A stretch of 64,000 nt of DNA from Bin55 sp963664665. GTDB taxonomy: Bacteria > Pseudomonadota > Gammaproteobacteria > Pseudomonadales > Azotimanducaceae. Both the position numbers and the translations under genes were made by a program. Numbering within the stretch: the stretch's first letter is position 1; the number at the start of each line of letters is the position of its first letter. The stretch lies in assembly GCA_963664665.2 (NCBI GenBank), contig CAXXMH010000004.1, forward strand, positions 1,364,001 to 1,428,000. The letters run 5' to 3'. The notes under the pieces were generated by a model. The model saw only the letters and a program-made list of their open reading frames with translations, was not told the origin of the DNA and did not search any database. This document shows positions 25,926 to 36,620 of this stretch, piece by piece.

Positions 25926-27149
25926 TCAGAACCCGTTTCGGCAGAACGGTCGATACTTCGTTGAAAACATGAGGTCAAAGTACCGAAGCTGACTCGTATC
26001 TGCCACGTCTGCACGTCCAATTCGGTTGAGTTCAGAGAGACTCGCATTTCCGCTCATTAGACTCGCGAGCCCGTTCGGCGAAATCGTTAGTTGCGGACTC
26101 TTATTGGTTTCTGCAACTTCAGTCGTCTCGCCGTCTGTCTCTAGTTCGAAGCGTCGCTCGTTCCAGGGACATTCTGGATCGTTGTGGATTTCAAGAACCA
26201 CGTTCCCAGGTCCACTGTAATCTCGTTGAGTTAGCGCTTGGGCTGCATCAACGATCCTAAACCATATGCCGTCCGAGAGGGAGAGGCGAATCGCACGCGG
26301 TTCAAGCAGCATGTTCATTGCTGGGTCGTCGACCGGCATTGGCATTTCTACTCTACCAACTAAATCATGCTCGCGGATGAATTCCCACAGTGCTCGATAC
26401 GCCTGGATGTTCAGATAAATGAAATCACGGGCAAATAGTTTCTGATCTGGTCCCTCTTCCGGGCGAGGTTCAAGATTTGACGTGTTGTATGAGATGTATC
26501 CTTCAGGTTCGTCGTTCGCATTGAAATAAATCGCACAATAGGAACGTCGTTTCTTGGTACCGAAGTGGTTTGTCCACCAAACGTCATCGTCCCGCTCTAG
26601 CTCTAACGTCCGGTCTTCAATGAACTGACGATAGAGTTTTCTGATGAGCGGTTCGCCTTCCTCTGCGTTCACGATACGGACGTAACCAGGCACCTCGCCA
26701 TGGAACTCGAACGCTGCGTAACGTGGATCGAATTTGCAGAACGTATGACTACTGCCGAGACCATAACCAAAGCGTTGATATATCGCGCCAAAGGACGCCC
26801 ACAGAATCGATGCGGATTGCTGTTTGTGTTCATGGACGTCATGCAAGCGGCGGGTGACCATCTCGCGAACTAAACCGCGACGTCTGAATCCCGGTTCTGT
26901 CCCAACCGCAGTTAAGCCGTCGACTTCCATCGGTTTTCCATTCAATCGCATGACGAATGGATAGCCGCCGGAAGTTGCGACGATTTTTCCCTTGTGAAAT
27001 GCGGCGGTCGTCCACTCGGGCTTTAGCGCCTCTTCCTCGGGTACAGGGTCTGTCGAACTCTCTGCGAATACGTACTTGACCGCGTTATCGAAGGCTTCTT
27101 GTTCCTCTTCCTTGATCGCTCGAAACTCGAAGTTATCGATTGATGACAT
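25926..27149 (-). CDS. Eis-like GNAT acetyltransferase
   Basis: A 407-residue protein of the Eis type: a GNAT domain with the acetyl-CoA loop TAVGTEPGFRRRGLVREMV (about residues 80-98), a second GNAT-like region in the middle, and a C-terminal SCP2-like domain. Eis enzymes acetylate amines such as aminoglycosides or polyamines; the substrate here is unknown. The start ATG 27149 is backed by a strong Shine-Dalgarno (AAGGAGAACGTGA before it). It converges on the CoA-transferase gene. Confidence 0.85.
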   Translation of the reverse strand: MSSIDNFEFRAIKEEEQEAFDNAVKYVFAESSTDPVPEEEALKPEWTTAAFHKGKIVATSGGYPFVMRLNGKPMEVDGLTAVGTEPGFRRRGLVREMVTRRLHDVHEHKQQSASILWASFGAIYQRFGYGLGSSHTFCKFDPRYAAFEFHGEVPGYVRIVNAEEGEPLIRKLYRQFIEDRTLELERDDDVWWTNHFGTKKRRSYCAIYFNANDEPEGYISYNTSNLEPRPEEGPDQKLFARDFIYLNIQAYRALWEFIREHDLVGRVEMPMPVDDPAMNMLLEPRAIRLSLSDGIWFRIVDAAQALTQRDYSGPGNVVLEIHNDPECPWNERRFELETDGETTEVAETNKSPQLTISPNGLASLMSGNASLSELNRIGRADVADTSQLRYFDLMFSTKYRPFCRNGF

Positions 27150-27180
27150 TCACGTTCTCCTTCGCACGTCGCAGTTTGAC

Positions 27181-28176
27181 TTAGACGCCAAGATAGAAAG
27201 AAAGTTGGCGTTCAACTTCAGCAAGTGATCCTTGTGGCATCTGGATCAGCTGAACGTCAGCACCGTCGGCAGCACGTTGTTGTAGCTGACCGGCGATCGT
27301 GTCGGGTGGTCCAATGACCTGGATCGCTTGAACCATGTCTTTTGAAATCGCGTTGAATGCGCCGTCACGGTCGCGCTGTTGCCGCCATGCTTCGCGAGAG
27401 GCAAGCACATCCTCTTCAAACCCATTGGCTACCAACATATTCCAATAGAAGTCACCCATGCGGTTGATGTAGTGAAACAATGGTTGACGCGCTGCTTGCC
27501 AGAGTGATTCATCATCGAGATCGCCGACGTACACGTTTGTAATTGGTGCAACAGTCAATTGAGCATCGGCGCGGCCGGTAGCGTCTGCAGCGGACTGAAG
27601 GTCTTCTTTTAAGGAAGCGAATCGGGCACTCGGCCAATGGATCGGGAAGATGCCGTCGGCGATTTCGCCGGTCTGCTTGATCGATTTCGGCGTGATCGCG
27701 GCAATGTAGATCGGTACAGATTCGCGCTGACGATCGTAATCGAGCCTAAATCCGCGGCTCATCTGCATGAGCCTACCGTCGTAATTCAGTTCTTTACCTT
27801 CCAGTATGAGCTTGATGATTTCAACGTATTCGCGAATTCGTCGAAGCGGCCGGTCAAATTCAACGCCATGAAAGTGCTCGATCACTCGATCCCCGGAGGA
27901 ACCCAAGCCGCACACCATCCGACCACCCGACAACATCTCGAGAGAAGCAAATTCTTGAGCGATTGCACCAGGGGATCTTGAATAGACATTCAATATGGAA
28001 GTGCCAATCTGTATGTTCTTGGTATGCGTCGCGAGTAAGGTCATCCAAGGAATGCTGGACGGTCCCCAAGCCTCGCCAGTCGCGACCATTTCATAACCGA
28101 GCGATTCGGCGACACGCACTTTTTCGATTGAGTCTTGCCAGTCCCGAACCATACCAGCCAATACGCCTAATTTCAT
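27181..28176 (-). CDS. LLM-class (luciferase-like) flavin oxidoreductase
   Basis: A 331-residue bacterial-luciferase-fold oxidoreductase using FMN or F420. Typical blocks: KVRVAESLGYEMVATGE, ATHTKNIQIGTSILNVYSRS, LEMLSGGRMVCGLGSSGDRV and PIYIAAITPKSIKQTGEIAD. It is 31 bases downstream of the Eis-like gene in the same direction and may be co-transcribed. Two further members of the class are encoded at 40.6 and 42.2 kb. Cofactor and substrate cannot be told from the sequence. Confidence 0.88.
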   Translation of the reverse strand: MKLGVLAGMVRDWQDSIEKVRVAESLGYEMVATGEAWGPSSIPWMTLLATHTKNIQIGTSILNVYSRSPGAIAQEFASLEMLSGGRMVCGLGSSGDRVIEHFHGVEFDRPLRRIREYVEIIKLILEGKELNYDGRLMQMSRGFRLDYDRQRESVPIYIAAITPKSIKQTGEIADGIFPIHWPSARFASLKEDLQSAADATGRADAQLTVAPITNVYVGDLDDESLWQAARQPLFHYINRMGDFYWNMLVANGFEEDVLASREAWRQQRDRDGAFNAISKDMVQAIQVIGPPDTIAGQLQQRAADGADVQLIQMPQGSLAEVERQLSFYLGV

Positions 28177-28338
28177 TTACCTACCCGAAACCTGTGATAT
28201 GTCGGAAGTATCGCATTTGATGATCTACTCTTCTCGGTGCGCGCCATGAACCTAGCACTATGGGATGGCGACTTGTGAAGAACGACCGTCGCGTCGTGAG
28301 AGGTGGTGTGTGCGTTACGAGTGTCGAAGAGTTTTCGG

Positions 28339-30300
28339 CTAATCAGATGTGTCGCTGGACCCCGGCGGTGGTTCGCTACGTGCTGGGCTGGTCGCTAATC
28401 TATTGATGGCCGGTGTAAGAACTCTATTGATGCTTACGCGTGGTATGCCAAAAACTTCATCCTTCAACGCCGAATTGGTGACTACAAGGTATGCACGATT
28501 GATCTCGCGCATGACCCAAACGAGCGAATACCAATTGCCATTTGAACCGGGCGTATTGAGCACTTCCCCTAACCCAGATGCATTCGGGACTAGCCACCAT
28601 CCTGCATTTGGTGATAGCAGCCTACCGTCTTCCCGCACCGCGAGACGCATCAGTGATTGCAGTTGTTCCGAGTTCAGCAACATGGGTTCGTTGTCGTACA
28701 TCCACAATCGCAGGAATTTGCCTAGATCCTCCATGCTCGAATGGACACCTGCGGTAGGTTGCAACACGACATGCCAATCGTTTTGTGTAGGAATCCATTC
28801 GAAGTCTTCTGACAGTGTATGACCCCATGGTTCGTTTTCTTCATCGAGAAGAGCCGGCGGACCGAATCCAGCGCTTGCCATCCCGAGCGGCTCGAAGAGT
28901 CGCTCGCGCATGAGCGATTCCCAAGATTGTCCGGTGAGATGCTCCGCCATTACGGCGGCGACCACAAAGCCCACATGGGAGTACGTGATCTCCCCACGCT
29001 CAGCCGTAGGGACTAACGCGAGAGCTGCCAACATGGCTGCTTGGCGTCGTTCGACCATCGAGAGCTCAGGGTCGTCTTCCCACAGTCCGAGGTATGTATG
29101 AATACCGCTTCGATGGGTCAGGATCTCATTCAGCGTGACTTCGTGATAGTCCTCGTGAATGTCGTCAAGAAATTCGCCGAAGACGTCTTGAATTGTCGTG
29201 TCCCAACCGTTTGTAAAGATGCTCTCGTCTTCGAATACGAGCGTCGCGATCATTGTCGCCGTCATGGGTTTTGTGATTGAGCCAAGATAGAGCCGATCAT
29301 GGATTGACGCTTCGGACTCGGTCCCGAATTTCTTGACACCTTCTGCGGCGATCGCGCGAACACCAGTTTCATCAATGATTGCCGCGTATATAGCCGGGGT
29401 AATTTGAGTGGTGCTTTCGAGCCCTTCTGGCGCGACGAACGCTTGAAGCAGTTCGCCAATGGATCGATCGGCGTGTGCCAGCGTTTTGCCTAGCCAACAG
29501 TGCCCGACCGCGTACGAAGGACGACTTGAGACGTTGGAGATTGCACGGTCGTCTTCGACTAGATTCATGACCGTGATCAATCGGTCAGACTCGATTGCCA
29601 GCTGCCAGTTCCCCTGTCCATCACCGAGCGAACCAGAAATGTTGTCGGCACCATCTTCTATGTCAGCCGCCGAGAGCGTTTTGGTTACTTGCGGCGCAAG
29701 CTCAAATTCGATCGAAGATTCACTTATGGTGCCGTCGTCGTCGCGACCACTTAATTCGATATTTGCCACTTCAGCCGACGCGTTGGTCAATCGGAGGGTT
29801 GATGTTGCGGCATCGTCAGCCGAGTAAAACGTCGGTACGCGCCAACATCCGTTCTCGCCCTGGACGGTCTCCTGCAAGCTCGCCAACAGTCCATCTGGAG
29901 CTTCGGCATACGAGGTAAATTCGATGTTGGCGTTAGACTCAATTTGAAGTCGCCAGCTCCCAACGCCCCGTCCCAATCCATCTTCGACGGATCCAGCGCC
30001 ATCTTCTAACTCGTCGGAGTAGATGAGCAGATTCTCCTGGCTGCCGATTGACAGCTCGGCGGGTCCGTATTGCGTGCCTTCGTCGTCAAATCCAGTAATG
30101 CTCACATCGCCGATCGTTTTCGAATGATTGATTAGTCGCAGTACGCCAAGCTGCGTGTCATTCGACGAAGGGAGGAACGGCACATCTCTCGTAGTTTCAT
30201 TCTGTGCGTTGACGAATTGCGAGCACACGGCGATCGATAACAGCGCCAACGCATATCTAGTGCTTGACTGGCATATTCGCACGGATTGAATCTCAAACAT
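28339..30300 (-). CDS. Exported serine hydrolase of the beta-lactamase (class C-like) family, paralogue A
   Basis: A 653-residue protein from ATG 30300 (a longer frame reaches 30339). An N-terminal signal peptide ends at SQFVNAQ. Two beta domains follow (about 25-250) with the motif SNDTQLGVLRLINHS and ITGFDDEGTQYGPAELSIG, a type of carbohydrate- or surface-binding repeat. The catalytic domain has SITK (S-x-x-K), YSHVG at the place of Y-x-N (His instead of Asn), and a late GSNGNWYSLVWV in place of the K/H-x-G motif. It is paralogous to the next gene along its full length. Confidence 0.85.
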   Translation of the reverse strand: MFEIQSVRICQSSTRYALALLSIAVCSQFVNAQNETTRDVPFLPSSNDTQLGVLRLINHSKTIGDVSITGFDDEGTQYGPAELSIGSQENLLIYSDELEDGAGSVEDGLGRGVGSWRLQIESNANIEFTSYAEAPDGLLASLQETVQGENGCWRVPTFYSADDAATSTLRLTNASAEVANIELSGRDDDGTISESSIEFELAPQVTKTLSAADIEDGADNISGSLGDGQGNWQLAIESDRLITVMNLVEDDRAISNVSSRPSYAVGHCWLGKTLAHADRSIGELLQAFVAPEGLESTTQITPAIYAAIIDETGVRAIAAEGVKKFGTESEASIHDRLYLGSITKPMTATMIATLVFEDESIFTNGWDTTIQDVFGEFLDDIHEDYHEVTLNEILTHRSGIHTYLGLWEDDPELSMVERRQAAMLAALALVPTAERGEITYSHVGFVVAAVMAEHLTGQSWESLMRERLFEPLGMASAGFGPPALLDEENEPWGHTLSEDFEWIPTQNDWHVVLQPTAGVHSSMEDLGKFLRLWMYDNEPMLLNSEQLQSLMRLAVREDGRLLSPNAGWWLVPNASGLGEVLNTPGSNGNWYSLVWVMREINRAYLVVTNSALKDEVFGIPRVSINRVLTPAINRLATSPARSEPPPGSSDTSD

Positions 30301-30380
30301 GAAGGAATGTGAGCCACGACTGACGCGAGTTTGCGTCATGCGATGCGAGGTTCATGATTGCGTTGACGATGGTTTTGTAG

Positions 30381-32354
30381 TTAATTGGACGTGATGCTTG
30401 GCATTGACGGCGGTTCGCTGCGCGCCGAGCTGGTCGCCAATCGATTGACGGCAGGCCTAAGAACCCTCCAGATGCTTGGGTGCCGTTGGCCATCGTGCCC
30501 ATCCGGCAACGTCGAATTCGTGACGACGACATATGCACGACTGATATCGCGCATGACCCAAACGAACGAATTCCAATTGCCGTTCGAACCTGGCGTACTT
30601 GCTAGTGCTTCACCGTAACCTAATAGAGAAGGGACCCACGACCATCCTGCGCTATGCAATCCGCTACCAAGGTCGAGTAGGGTACCCCCGCTCGCCGGAA
30701 AGAGGAGGCGCATCAACGAGTGTAGTTGCTCGGAATTCAGTAGCATGGGTTCTTTGTCGTACATCCATTGTTGCAGAAATTTGCCTAAATCTTCCATGTT
30801 CGAATGTACACCCACGGCAGGTTGCAACACGACATGCCAATCGTCTTGCGTTGGGTTCCATTCGAGGTCTTCCAGTTTATGACCCCATGGCTCATTCTCG
30901 TCATCGAGAAGAGCGGACGGACCGAATCCGGCGGTTGCCATGCCGAGGGGTTCGAAGATTCGCTCGCGCATGAGCGATTCCCACGATTGTCCGGTGAGAC
31001 GTTCCGCCATCGCGGCTGCGACCACGTAACCCGCGTGTGAGTACGTGACCCTGCCTCGTGGAGCTGCGGGCGCTAGCGTGAGCGTTGCCAGCACAGCCGC
31101 TTGGCGTCGTTCACTTATCGGGAGCTCAGGGTCGTCTTCCCACAATCCAGGGTATTCGCCAATGCCGCTCAAATGAGTAATGATTTCTCTAATCTTGACG
31201 TCGTGGTAGTCCTCGTGAATTTCGTCAAGAAATTCGCCATAGACGTCTTGAATGGACGTGTCCCAACCGTTTGTAAAGACGCTTTCGTCTTCGAATACGA
31301 GCGTCGCAATCATCGTCGCCGTCATGGGTTTGGTGATCGAGCCAAGGTAGAGCCGATCGTGAATTGACGCTTCGGTCTCGGTGCCGAATTTCTTGATCCC
31401 TTCTGCGGCGATCGCGCGAACACCGGTTTCATCGATGATTGCAGCGTATATAGCCGGGGTAATTTGAGCGGTGCTTTCGAGCCCTTCGGGTGCTACGAAA
31501 GCTTGAAGCAGCTTACCAATCGACCGATCGGCGTTTGCCAACGTTTTGCCTAGCCAACAGTGCCCTACGGCGTACGAAGGACGACTTGATACGTTGGAAA
31601 TAGCGCGGTCACCCTCGACGAGGTTTATGACCGTGATCAGTCGATCAGATTCGATTGCCAGTTGCCAGTTACCGCGACCGTTGCCAAGTGAGCCGGTAAT
31701 GTCGCTCGATCCGTCTTCGAGGTCAGCCGCGGAGAGTGTTTTGGTGACCTGCGACGCAACCTCAAGTTCGATCGGACTCGCGCTCACGGTCCCGCGGTCG
31801 TCGCGACCGCTTATCCTGATTTTTGCGACCTCACCCGACTCATTGGTCAGTCGAAGCTTGGAAGTCGCTAGATTGTCAGCCGAATAAAACGTCGGGACTC
31901 GCCAACAGCCGTACTCACCTTGAACTGTTTCTTGGAGGCTCGCCAATAGACCATTTGCACCTTCAGCATATGCCGTTATTTCGACGTTGGCATTTGATTC
32001 GATTTGAAGTCGCCAACTGCCGACAGGGTGTCCTAGGCCTACGTCGACGGACCCAGTGCCGTCTTCCAGCTCGTCGGTAAGGATGAGCAGATTTTCTTGG
32101 CCGCCAATGGACAGATTCGCGGGTCCGAATTCCGTCCCTTCGTCGTCGAATCCGGTAATTCGTACAACGCTGTCTATTTCCGCATGATTGATTAAGCGCA
32201 GTACGCCGGTTTGCGTGTCATTCGACGAAGGCAGGTAAGGCACATGTCGCGTAGATTCCTCCTGTGCGTGGGCGAATTGAGAACAAACCGCGATCGATAA
32301 CAACGCCAATGCGAATTTGGCGCAAGTTCGACACAGTCGCACAGATTGTTTCAT
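30381..32354 (-). CDS. Exported serine hydrolase of the beta-lactamase (class C-like) family, paralogue B
   Basis: A 657-residue tandem paralogue of the neighbour, with signal peptide ending SQFAHAQ, the same two beta domains (SNDTQTGVLRLINHAEID, GFDDEGTEFGPANLSIGGQE) and the catalytic domain with SITKPM and YSHAG. It differs most near the C-terminus, with a short insertion around PASGGTLLDLGSGLHSAGW. The intervening gap is only 80 bases. Probable role: cell-wall peptide or ester hydrolysis outside the cytoplasm; resistance to beta-lactams is not implied. Confidence 0.85.
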   Translation of the reverse strand: MKQSVRLCRTCAKFALALLSIAVCSQFAHAQEESTRHVPYLPSSNDTQTGVLRLINHAEIDSVVRITGFDDEGTEFGPANLSIGGQENLLILTDELEDGTGSVDVGLGHPVGSWRLQIESNANVEITAYAEGANGLLASLQETVQGEYGCWRVPTFYSADNLATSKLRLTNESGEVAKIRISGRDDRGTVSASPIELEVASQVTKTLSAADLEDGSSDITGSLGNGRGNWQLAIESDRLITVINLVEGDRAISNVSSRPSYAVGHCWLGKTLANADRSIGKLLQAFVAPEGLESTAQITPAIYAAIIDETGVRAIAAEGIKKFGTETEASIHDRLYLGSITKPMTATMIATLVFEDESVFTNGWDTSIQDVYGEFLDEIHEDYHDVKIREIITHLSGIGEYPGLWEDDPELPISERRQAAVLATLTLAPAAPRGRVTYSHAGYVVAAAMAERLTGQSWESLMRERIFEPLGMATAGFGPSALLDDENEPWGHKLEDLEWNPTQDDWHVVLQPAVGVHSNMEDLGKFLQQWMYDKEPMLLNSEQLHSLMRLLFPASGGTLLDLGSGLHSAGWSWVPSLLGYGEALASTPGSNGNWNSFVWVMRDISRAYVVVTNSTLPDGHDGQRHPSIWRVLRPAVNRLATSSARSEPPSMPSITSN

Positions 32355-32863
32355 AAAGGATGGCGACCCACGCCGGACGGGTTATCTCGTCGTTTAGGGG
32401 GAAGAGGAAAGATTTTAGATAGAGAACGTAGAAATGCGCGAGAATCCGCCGGTACCGTCGGTATTGACGGGTGCGTGTCGCGTGACGTCCAAATAGCCTA
32501 CGAGTGAGTGTGCTGTTCCCTTTCTAGACTGCGTTCGCAGATGCGTGTCCGAGAGCGAGCTGAAACTGGGACTGGTTTGACCAGAATCACCGATCTAGCG
32601 TTATTTTGAGGATGCGTATTAGCACCAACTTTCGAAGCCGGTGTGTACTGATCGTCATCCGTGAAATTCGTCTCTATGGTCTAAGTACCGAAAGATCAAG
32701 TCAAAGGATGGCTTCGCGTCCGCGGAGCTTTGGAATTCGGTGCTTGTCGTTCTAGCATTGTCTGCTTTAGGAGGCGCGGTTATCGATTTGCGCGCTTGCG
32801 CCGAGATCGTGGAATTGCGGTTCACGATAACGGCTTCTCCAACGGATTTCGTCGGATGCCAGT
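32355..32863. other. Divergent intergenic region, no gene seen
   Basis: About 510 bases between divergent genes. It must hold promoters for the minus-strand hydrolases and the plus-strand ABC exporter. Short frames (for example on the minus strand at 32655-32876) match nothing. Confidence 0.5.
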
Positions 32864-34711
32864 ATGAGCGATCCATTTAGACCACCTGAGCAGTCGATTC
32901 TTCGATCGATCGGTAGTGGTCTCGCCATGCTCCCGTTGGCGTTCCGCATCTTGTGGGAAGCATCTCCTACATACGCGGCGTTAACTCTTACCGTTCATGT
33001 GGTGCTCGCGACAATTCCCGCGGCCGTCATCTGGCTGACCAAGGACATCATCGACGGGGTTGTCAGTCTGATCGGTGTTGAGCCACAATGGAGTGTGGTT
33101 TTCACACCACTCGCGATTTTGTTCGGATTGTGGATACTCCAAGCCATCATTGGCGGGCTTGATAGCATCGTCACGGAGGTACTCTCCGAACGAACGTACA
33201 CGGTCGCGGCACAGAAATTGATGGCAAAGGCAACAAATCTGGATCTTGCCTTCTTCGAATCACCTCAGCAGCACGATCAGATGCACCACGCATCATCGCA
33301 ACTCTGGCAAATCCAAAATCTTGGCTACTCGACTTTGTCGCTCGTTCAGTCGATCGTCAGCTTGTGTTTGATGTTTGGTTTGCTTTCTATCCTTCATCCG
33401 CTTGCGATCGTGGTGCTTATTGTTACCGTAGTGCCGCGCATACTGGTGGAAGGCTGGCACGCGCGAAGACGATTTGACCTCAATATGCAGTTCGTCCGCT
33501 TCTACCGGATGTCTGATTACATCATTCGAATATTGACCAGCAAAGAGACAGCACGTGAAGTCCGAACATTTGGGCTGCGCACGTACTTGCTCAAGCGATT
33601 TTCGACGACACGAAACGCATTGATTCAAGCACTTCAACGTCTCTTAATACGTTTGTTTGGCGCTAATGTCGGCATGTCGCTCGTGTCTTATCTTGGCATC
33701 GTGTCGATTTACTGTTATGCGGTAATTAGCGCGGTCATGGCGCGTATTACCATCGGTGAATTGACGATGGTGTCGCAAGCTGCGCAGCAATGTAGCCAAG
33801 GCTTGACTGGCGTGATTAGACAGCTGGGGAGTTTGTATCAGCAATCGCTCTTCATGCGGCGTTACTTTGATCTCGTGGACATGGATCCGTTGTCGGTCGA
33901 TGGTGCGTTGAAAGCACTTCCAGACGGCAATAGCCGCATGCCGATACCGAAATCGGTACAAGACGGCATTTCGCTAACGAACGTGTCATTTACGTACCCG
34001 ATCAATTCAGAACCAGTTTTAAAGAACCTCACACTCAAGATCCCTGCCGGAAAGAAAGTAGCTATCGTTGGCGTAAATGGAGCGGGTAAAACAACGCTGA
34101 TCAAGTTGCTTGCGCGCTTCTATGATCCAACGGAAGGTCGAATCGAGCTCGACGGCGTACCGCTTCCTGACTACGATCTTCAGCAGTTGCGTAAATCGGT
34201 ATCGATCGTATTTCAGGATTACGCACGATACGACTTAACAGTACAAGAAAACATCGGTATAGGTCGTATTGAGGACATCGAGAATCGCGCTCTGGTTGAG
34301 AATAGCGCTCAAGCAGCAGGCGCTGATTCGTTCATCAGTCGATTAAAGAAAGGGTACGACACCGTACTCGGGAAGACATTTGATGAAGGGATAGATTTGT
34401 CCGGCGGCGAGTGGCAGCAGATGGCCATCGCGCGTGCTTTCATGAGTGAAGCGCCTATTCTCATCCTTGATGAACCGACCGCTGCACTTGATGCGTTAAA
34501 AGAGCATGACCTTTACGAAGAAATCGCGCGACACGCGGCAGATAAAACCGTGATCTTCATCTCCCATCGTTTTAGTACGGTGAGAATGGCTGACTACATC
34601 GCGGTCGTAGATGACGGCCAAATGGTGGAACAAGGTACGCACGATGAGCTACTCGCTCTCGGTGGTACGTATGCAAAGATGTTCAACGTACAGGCATCGC
34701 GCTACGTCTAG
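32864..34711 (+). CDS. ABC exporter, fused membrane and ATPase domains
   Basis: A 615-residue half-transporter. Residues up to about 350 form a six-helix membrane domain (VVLATIPAAVIWLTKDIIDG is one of the helices). The nucleotide-binding domain has Walker A VGVNGAGKTTL, the Q-loop QDYARYD, the signature LSGGEWQQMAIARAF, Walker B ILILDEPTAALD and the switch His in ISHRFSTVR. It would act as a homodimer exporting lipid, peptide or drug. No partner genes are adjacent. Confidence 0.9.
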   Translation: MSDPFRPPEQSILRSIGSGLAMLPLAFRILWEASPTYAALTLTVHVVLATIPAAVIWLTKDIIDGVVSLIGVEPQWSVVFTPLAILFGLWILQAIIGGLDSIVTEVLSERTYTVAAQKLMAKATNLDLAFFESPQQHDQMHHASSQLWQIQNLGYSTLSLVQSIVSLCLMFGLLSILHPLAIVVLIVTVVPRILVEGWHARRRFDLNMQFVRFYRMSDYIIRILTSKETAREVRTFGLRTYLLKRFSTTRNALIQALQRLLIRLFGANVGMSLVSYLGIVSIYCYAVISAVMARITIGELTMVSQAAQQCSQGLTGVIRQLGSLYQQSLFMRRYFDLVDMDPLSVDGALKALPDGNSRMPIPKSVQDGISLTNVSFTYPINSEPVLKNLTLKIPAGKKVAIVGVNGAGKTTLIKLLARFYDPTEGRIELDGVPLPDYDLQQLRKSVSIVFQDYARYDLTVQENIGIGRIEDIENRALVENSAQAAGADSFISRLKKGYDTVLGKTFDEGIDLSGGEWQQMAIARAFMSEAPILILDEPTAALDALKEHDLYEEIARHAADKTVIFISHRFSTVRMADYIAVVDDGQMVEQGTHDELLALGGTYAKMFNVQASRYV

Positions 34712-34925
34712 GCGAACGGTCGTTTTCCGGGAGTGTCGTTCTCGGTACTTTGGCATGCTCGGCGACTCGCCGATGAACTCCGATGACCGTACTAATTGCT
34801 AAGGCGAAGAGGCATGAGGTCAAAGGCCACCATCAGATTTGTTGAAAGCTGCTCAAATCGGACGCATTTCTGGTAAAAAACGCGTCCCAATACCGTTTGC
34901 TCGGATTGAAACGGACTATCAATAG

Positions 34926-36587
34926 TTGAAAGACCAGGAAATCGCTCGTCAAATCGAGCTGCAACCGATCGTAGATATTGCGAACGAGAAACTCGACATT
35001 CCCGCTGACGCCCTCAATGCGTTTGGACGGGTAAAAGCGAAGGTTTCGTTCGACTATGTGATGTCAAATCTTTCACCTAGTCGGGGTAAATTGGTGCTGG
35101 TGACTGCGATGTCACCGACACCGGCGGGTGAAGGTAAGACCACGACGACGGTAGGTTTAACGGACGCGCTGAATCAAATTGGTGTGTCTTCGACCGCTTG
35201 TTTACGCGAGCCGTCACTTGGACCGAGTTTTGGAATGAAAGGCGGCGCGCACGGTGGCGGCCGCGCTCAAGTTGCGCCGATGGAAGACATCAATCTTCAC
35301 TTTACCGGCGACCTCCATGCTGTCACGTCTGCACACAACTTACTTGCTTCGTTGGTTGACAACCACCTGTATTGGGGCAATGCACTTGAATTGGATCCAG
35401 ACCGAATCAGCTGGCGAAGAGTCGTTGACCTGAATGATCGGGCACTTCGTGACATCAATTTACGCGTACGTCGACGATTGCGCCGCGACTCTGGATTTGA
35501 CATCACTGCAGCTTCAGAAATCATGGCAGTACTCTGCCTTTCCGAGGATTTAGCGGACCTTAAACGCCGTCTAGGTTCGATCGCTGTCGGTTTGTCTACG
35601 ACCCACGAGTTGATCAAGGCCGATGCGCTTGAAGGCACAAGCGCGCTTGGAGCTCTCTTGAGAGACGCGATGGCACCGAATCTCGTTCAGACGCTCGAAC
35701 ACAATCCGGTGTTTGTTCATGGTGGCCCATTTGCGAATATCGCGCATGGTTGCAATTCCGTACTTGCGACACGCTTAGCTTTGTCCCACAGCGACTTCGT
35801 CGTTACTGAAGCTGGATTCGGTGCGGATTTAGGTGCTGAGAAGTTCATGAATATCAAATGCCGTCAGTCAGGGTTACAACCGGATGGCATCGTGATCGTA
35901 ACGACCATACGGTCGCTCAAAATGCACGGCGGCGTTGACGTCGACAGTCTGACGAACGAAGATATCGAAGCGGTAAGACGAGGCGCGCCGAATCTAATCC
36001 GGCATATCGAGAACATTCGCAAATTTGGCTACGAACCAGTCGTCGCCGTTAATCACTTCGAAACGGATAGCACAGGCGAGATTGAAGCTGTGCTCGAAGT
36101 AATAGATGAGATGGGGTGCGTGGGCGTCGTTGCCTTTCAATGGCGCGACGGAGGAGCAGGAGCCGTCGACCTTGCAAAAGCCGTTGTCAAGAGCGTGGAA
36201 TCTGCGCCGCCATCGCCGAGCTGGCTCTATGAAAATGACGACTCCTTGTCGGACAAAATCGATGCCGTTGCGCGAGAGGTCTATCGTGCTGATGGCGTCG
36301 ACTACCTGAACGATTCCGCTACAGACCTCGAGCGGCTCCAATCGCAAGGATTTGGATCCCTTCCGATTTGTATTGCGAAGACCCAATACAGTTTTTCGGG
36401 CGATCCAAAACTACTCGGCGCGCCAACCGGTCATCGGCTGTCGGTGCGAGAGGTGCAATTGAAGGCAGGTGCGGGTTTTGTCGTGGTCATTTGCGGCAAC
36501 ATCATGACTATGCCGGGGTTGCCGCGAAGACCTGCAGCAGTCGACTTCACGCTCGACGACCGCGGCGAAATCGGTGGTTTGTTCTAA
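34926..36587 (+). CDS. fhs: Formate-tetrahydrofolate ligase
   Basis: A 553-residue enzyme, the normal length, that makes 10-formyl-tetrahydrofolate from formate, ATP and THF. The P-loop region SPTPAGEGKTTTTVGLTDAL is near residue 60, followed by LREPSLGPSFGMKGGAHGGG and the folate-site block VHGGPFANIAHGCNSV; PICIAKTQYSFSGDP and MTMPGLPRRPAAVDFTLDDR are also conserved. TTG 34926 is the start because no ATG or GTG gives the conserved N-terminus (QPIVDIANEKLDI). It stands alone on the plus strand. Confidence 0.93.
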   Translation: MKDQEIARQIELQPIVDIANEKLDIPADALNAFGRVKAKVSFDYVMSNLSPSRGKLVLVTAMSPTPAGEGKTTTTVGLTDALNQIGVSSTACLREPSLGPSFGMKGGAHGGGRAQVAPMEDINLHFTGDLHAVTSAHNLLASLVDNHLYWGNALELDPDRISWRRVVDLNDRALRDINLRVRRRLRRDSGFDITAASEIMAVLCLSEDLADLKRRLGSIAVGLSTTHELIKADALEGTSALGALLRDAMAPNLVQTLEHNPVFVHGGPFANIAHGCNSVLATRLALSHSDFVVTEAGFGADLGAEKFMNIKCRQSGLQPDGIVIVTTIRSLKMHGGVDVDSLTNEDIEAVRRGAPNLIRHIENIRKFGYEPVVAVNHFETDSTGEIEAVLEVIDEMGCVGVVAFQWRDGGAGAVDLAKAVVKSVESAPPSPSWLYENDDSLSDKIDAVAREVYRADGVDYLNDSATDLERLQSQGFGSLPICIAKTQYSFSGDPKLLGAPTGHRLSVREVQLKAGAGFVVVICGNIMTMPGLPRRPAAVDFTLDDRGEIGGLF

Positions 36588-36620
36588 AAAACGATGCTAT
36601 CGAGGGAGTCGATCACTAAC

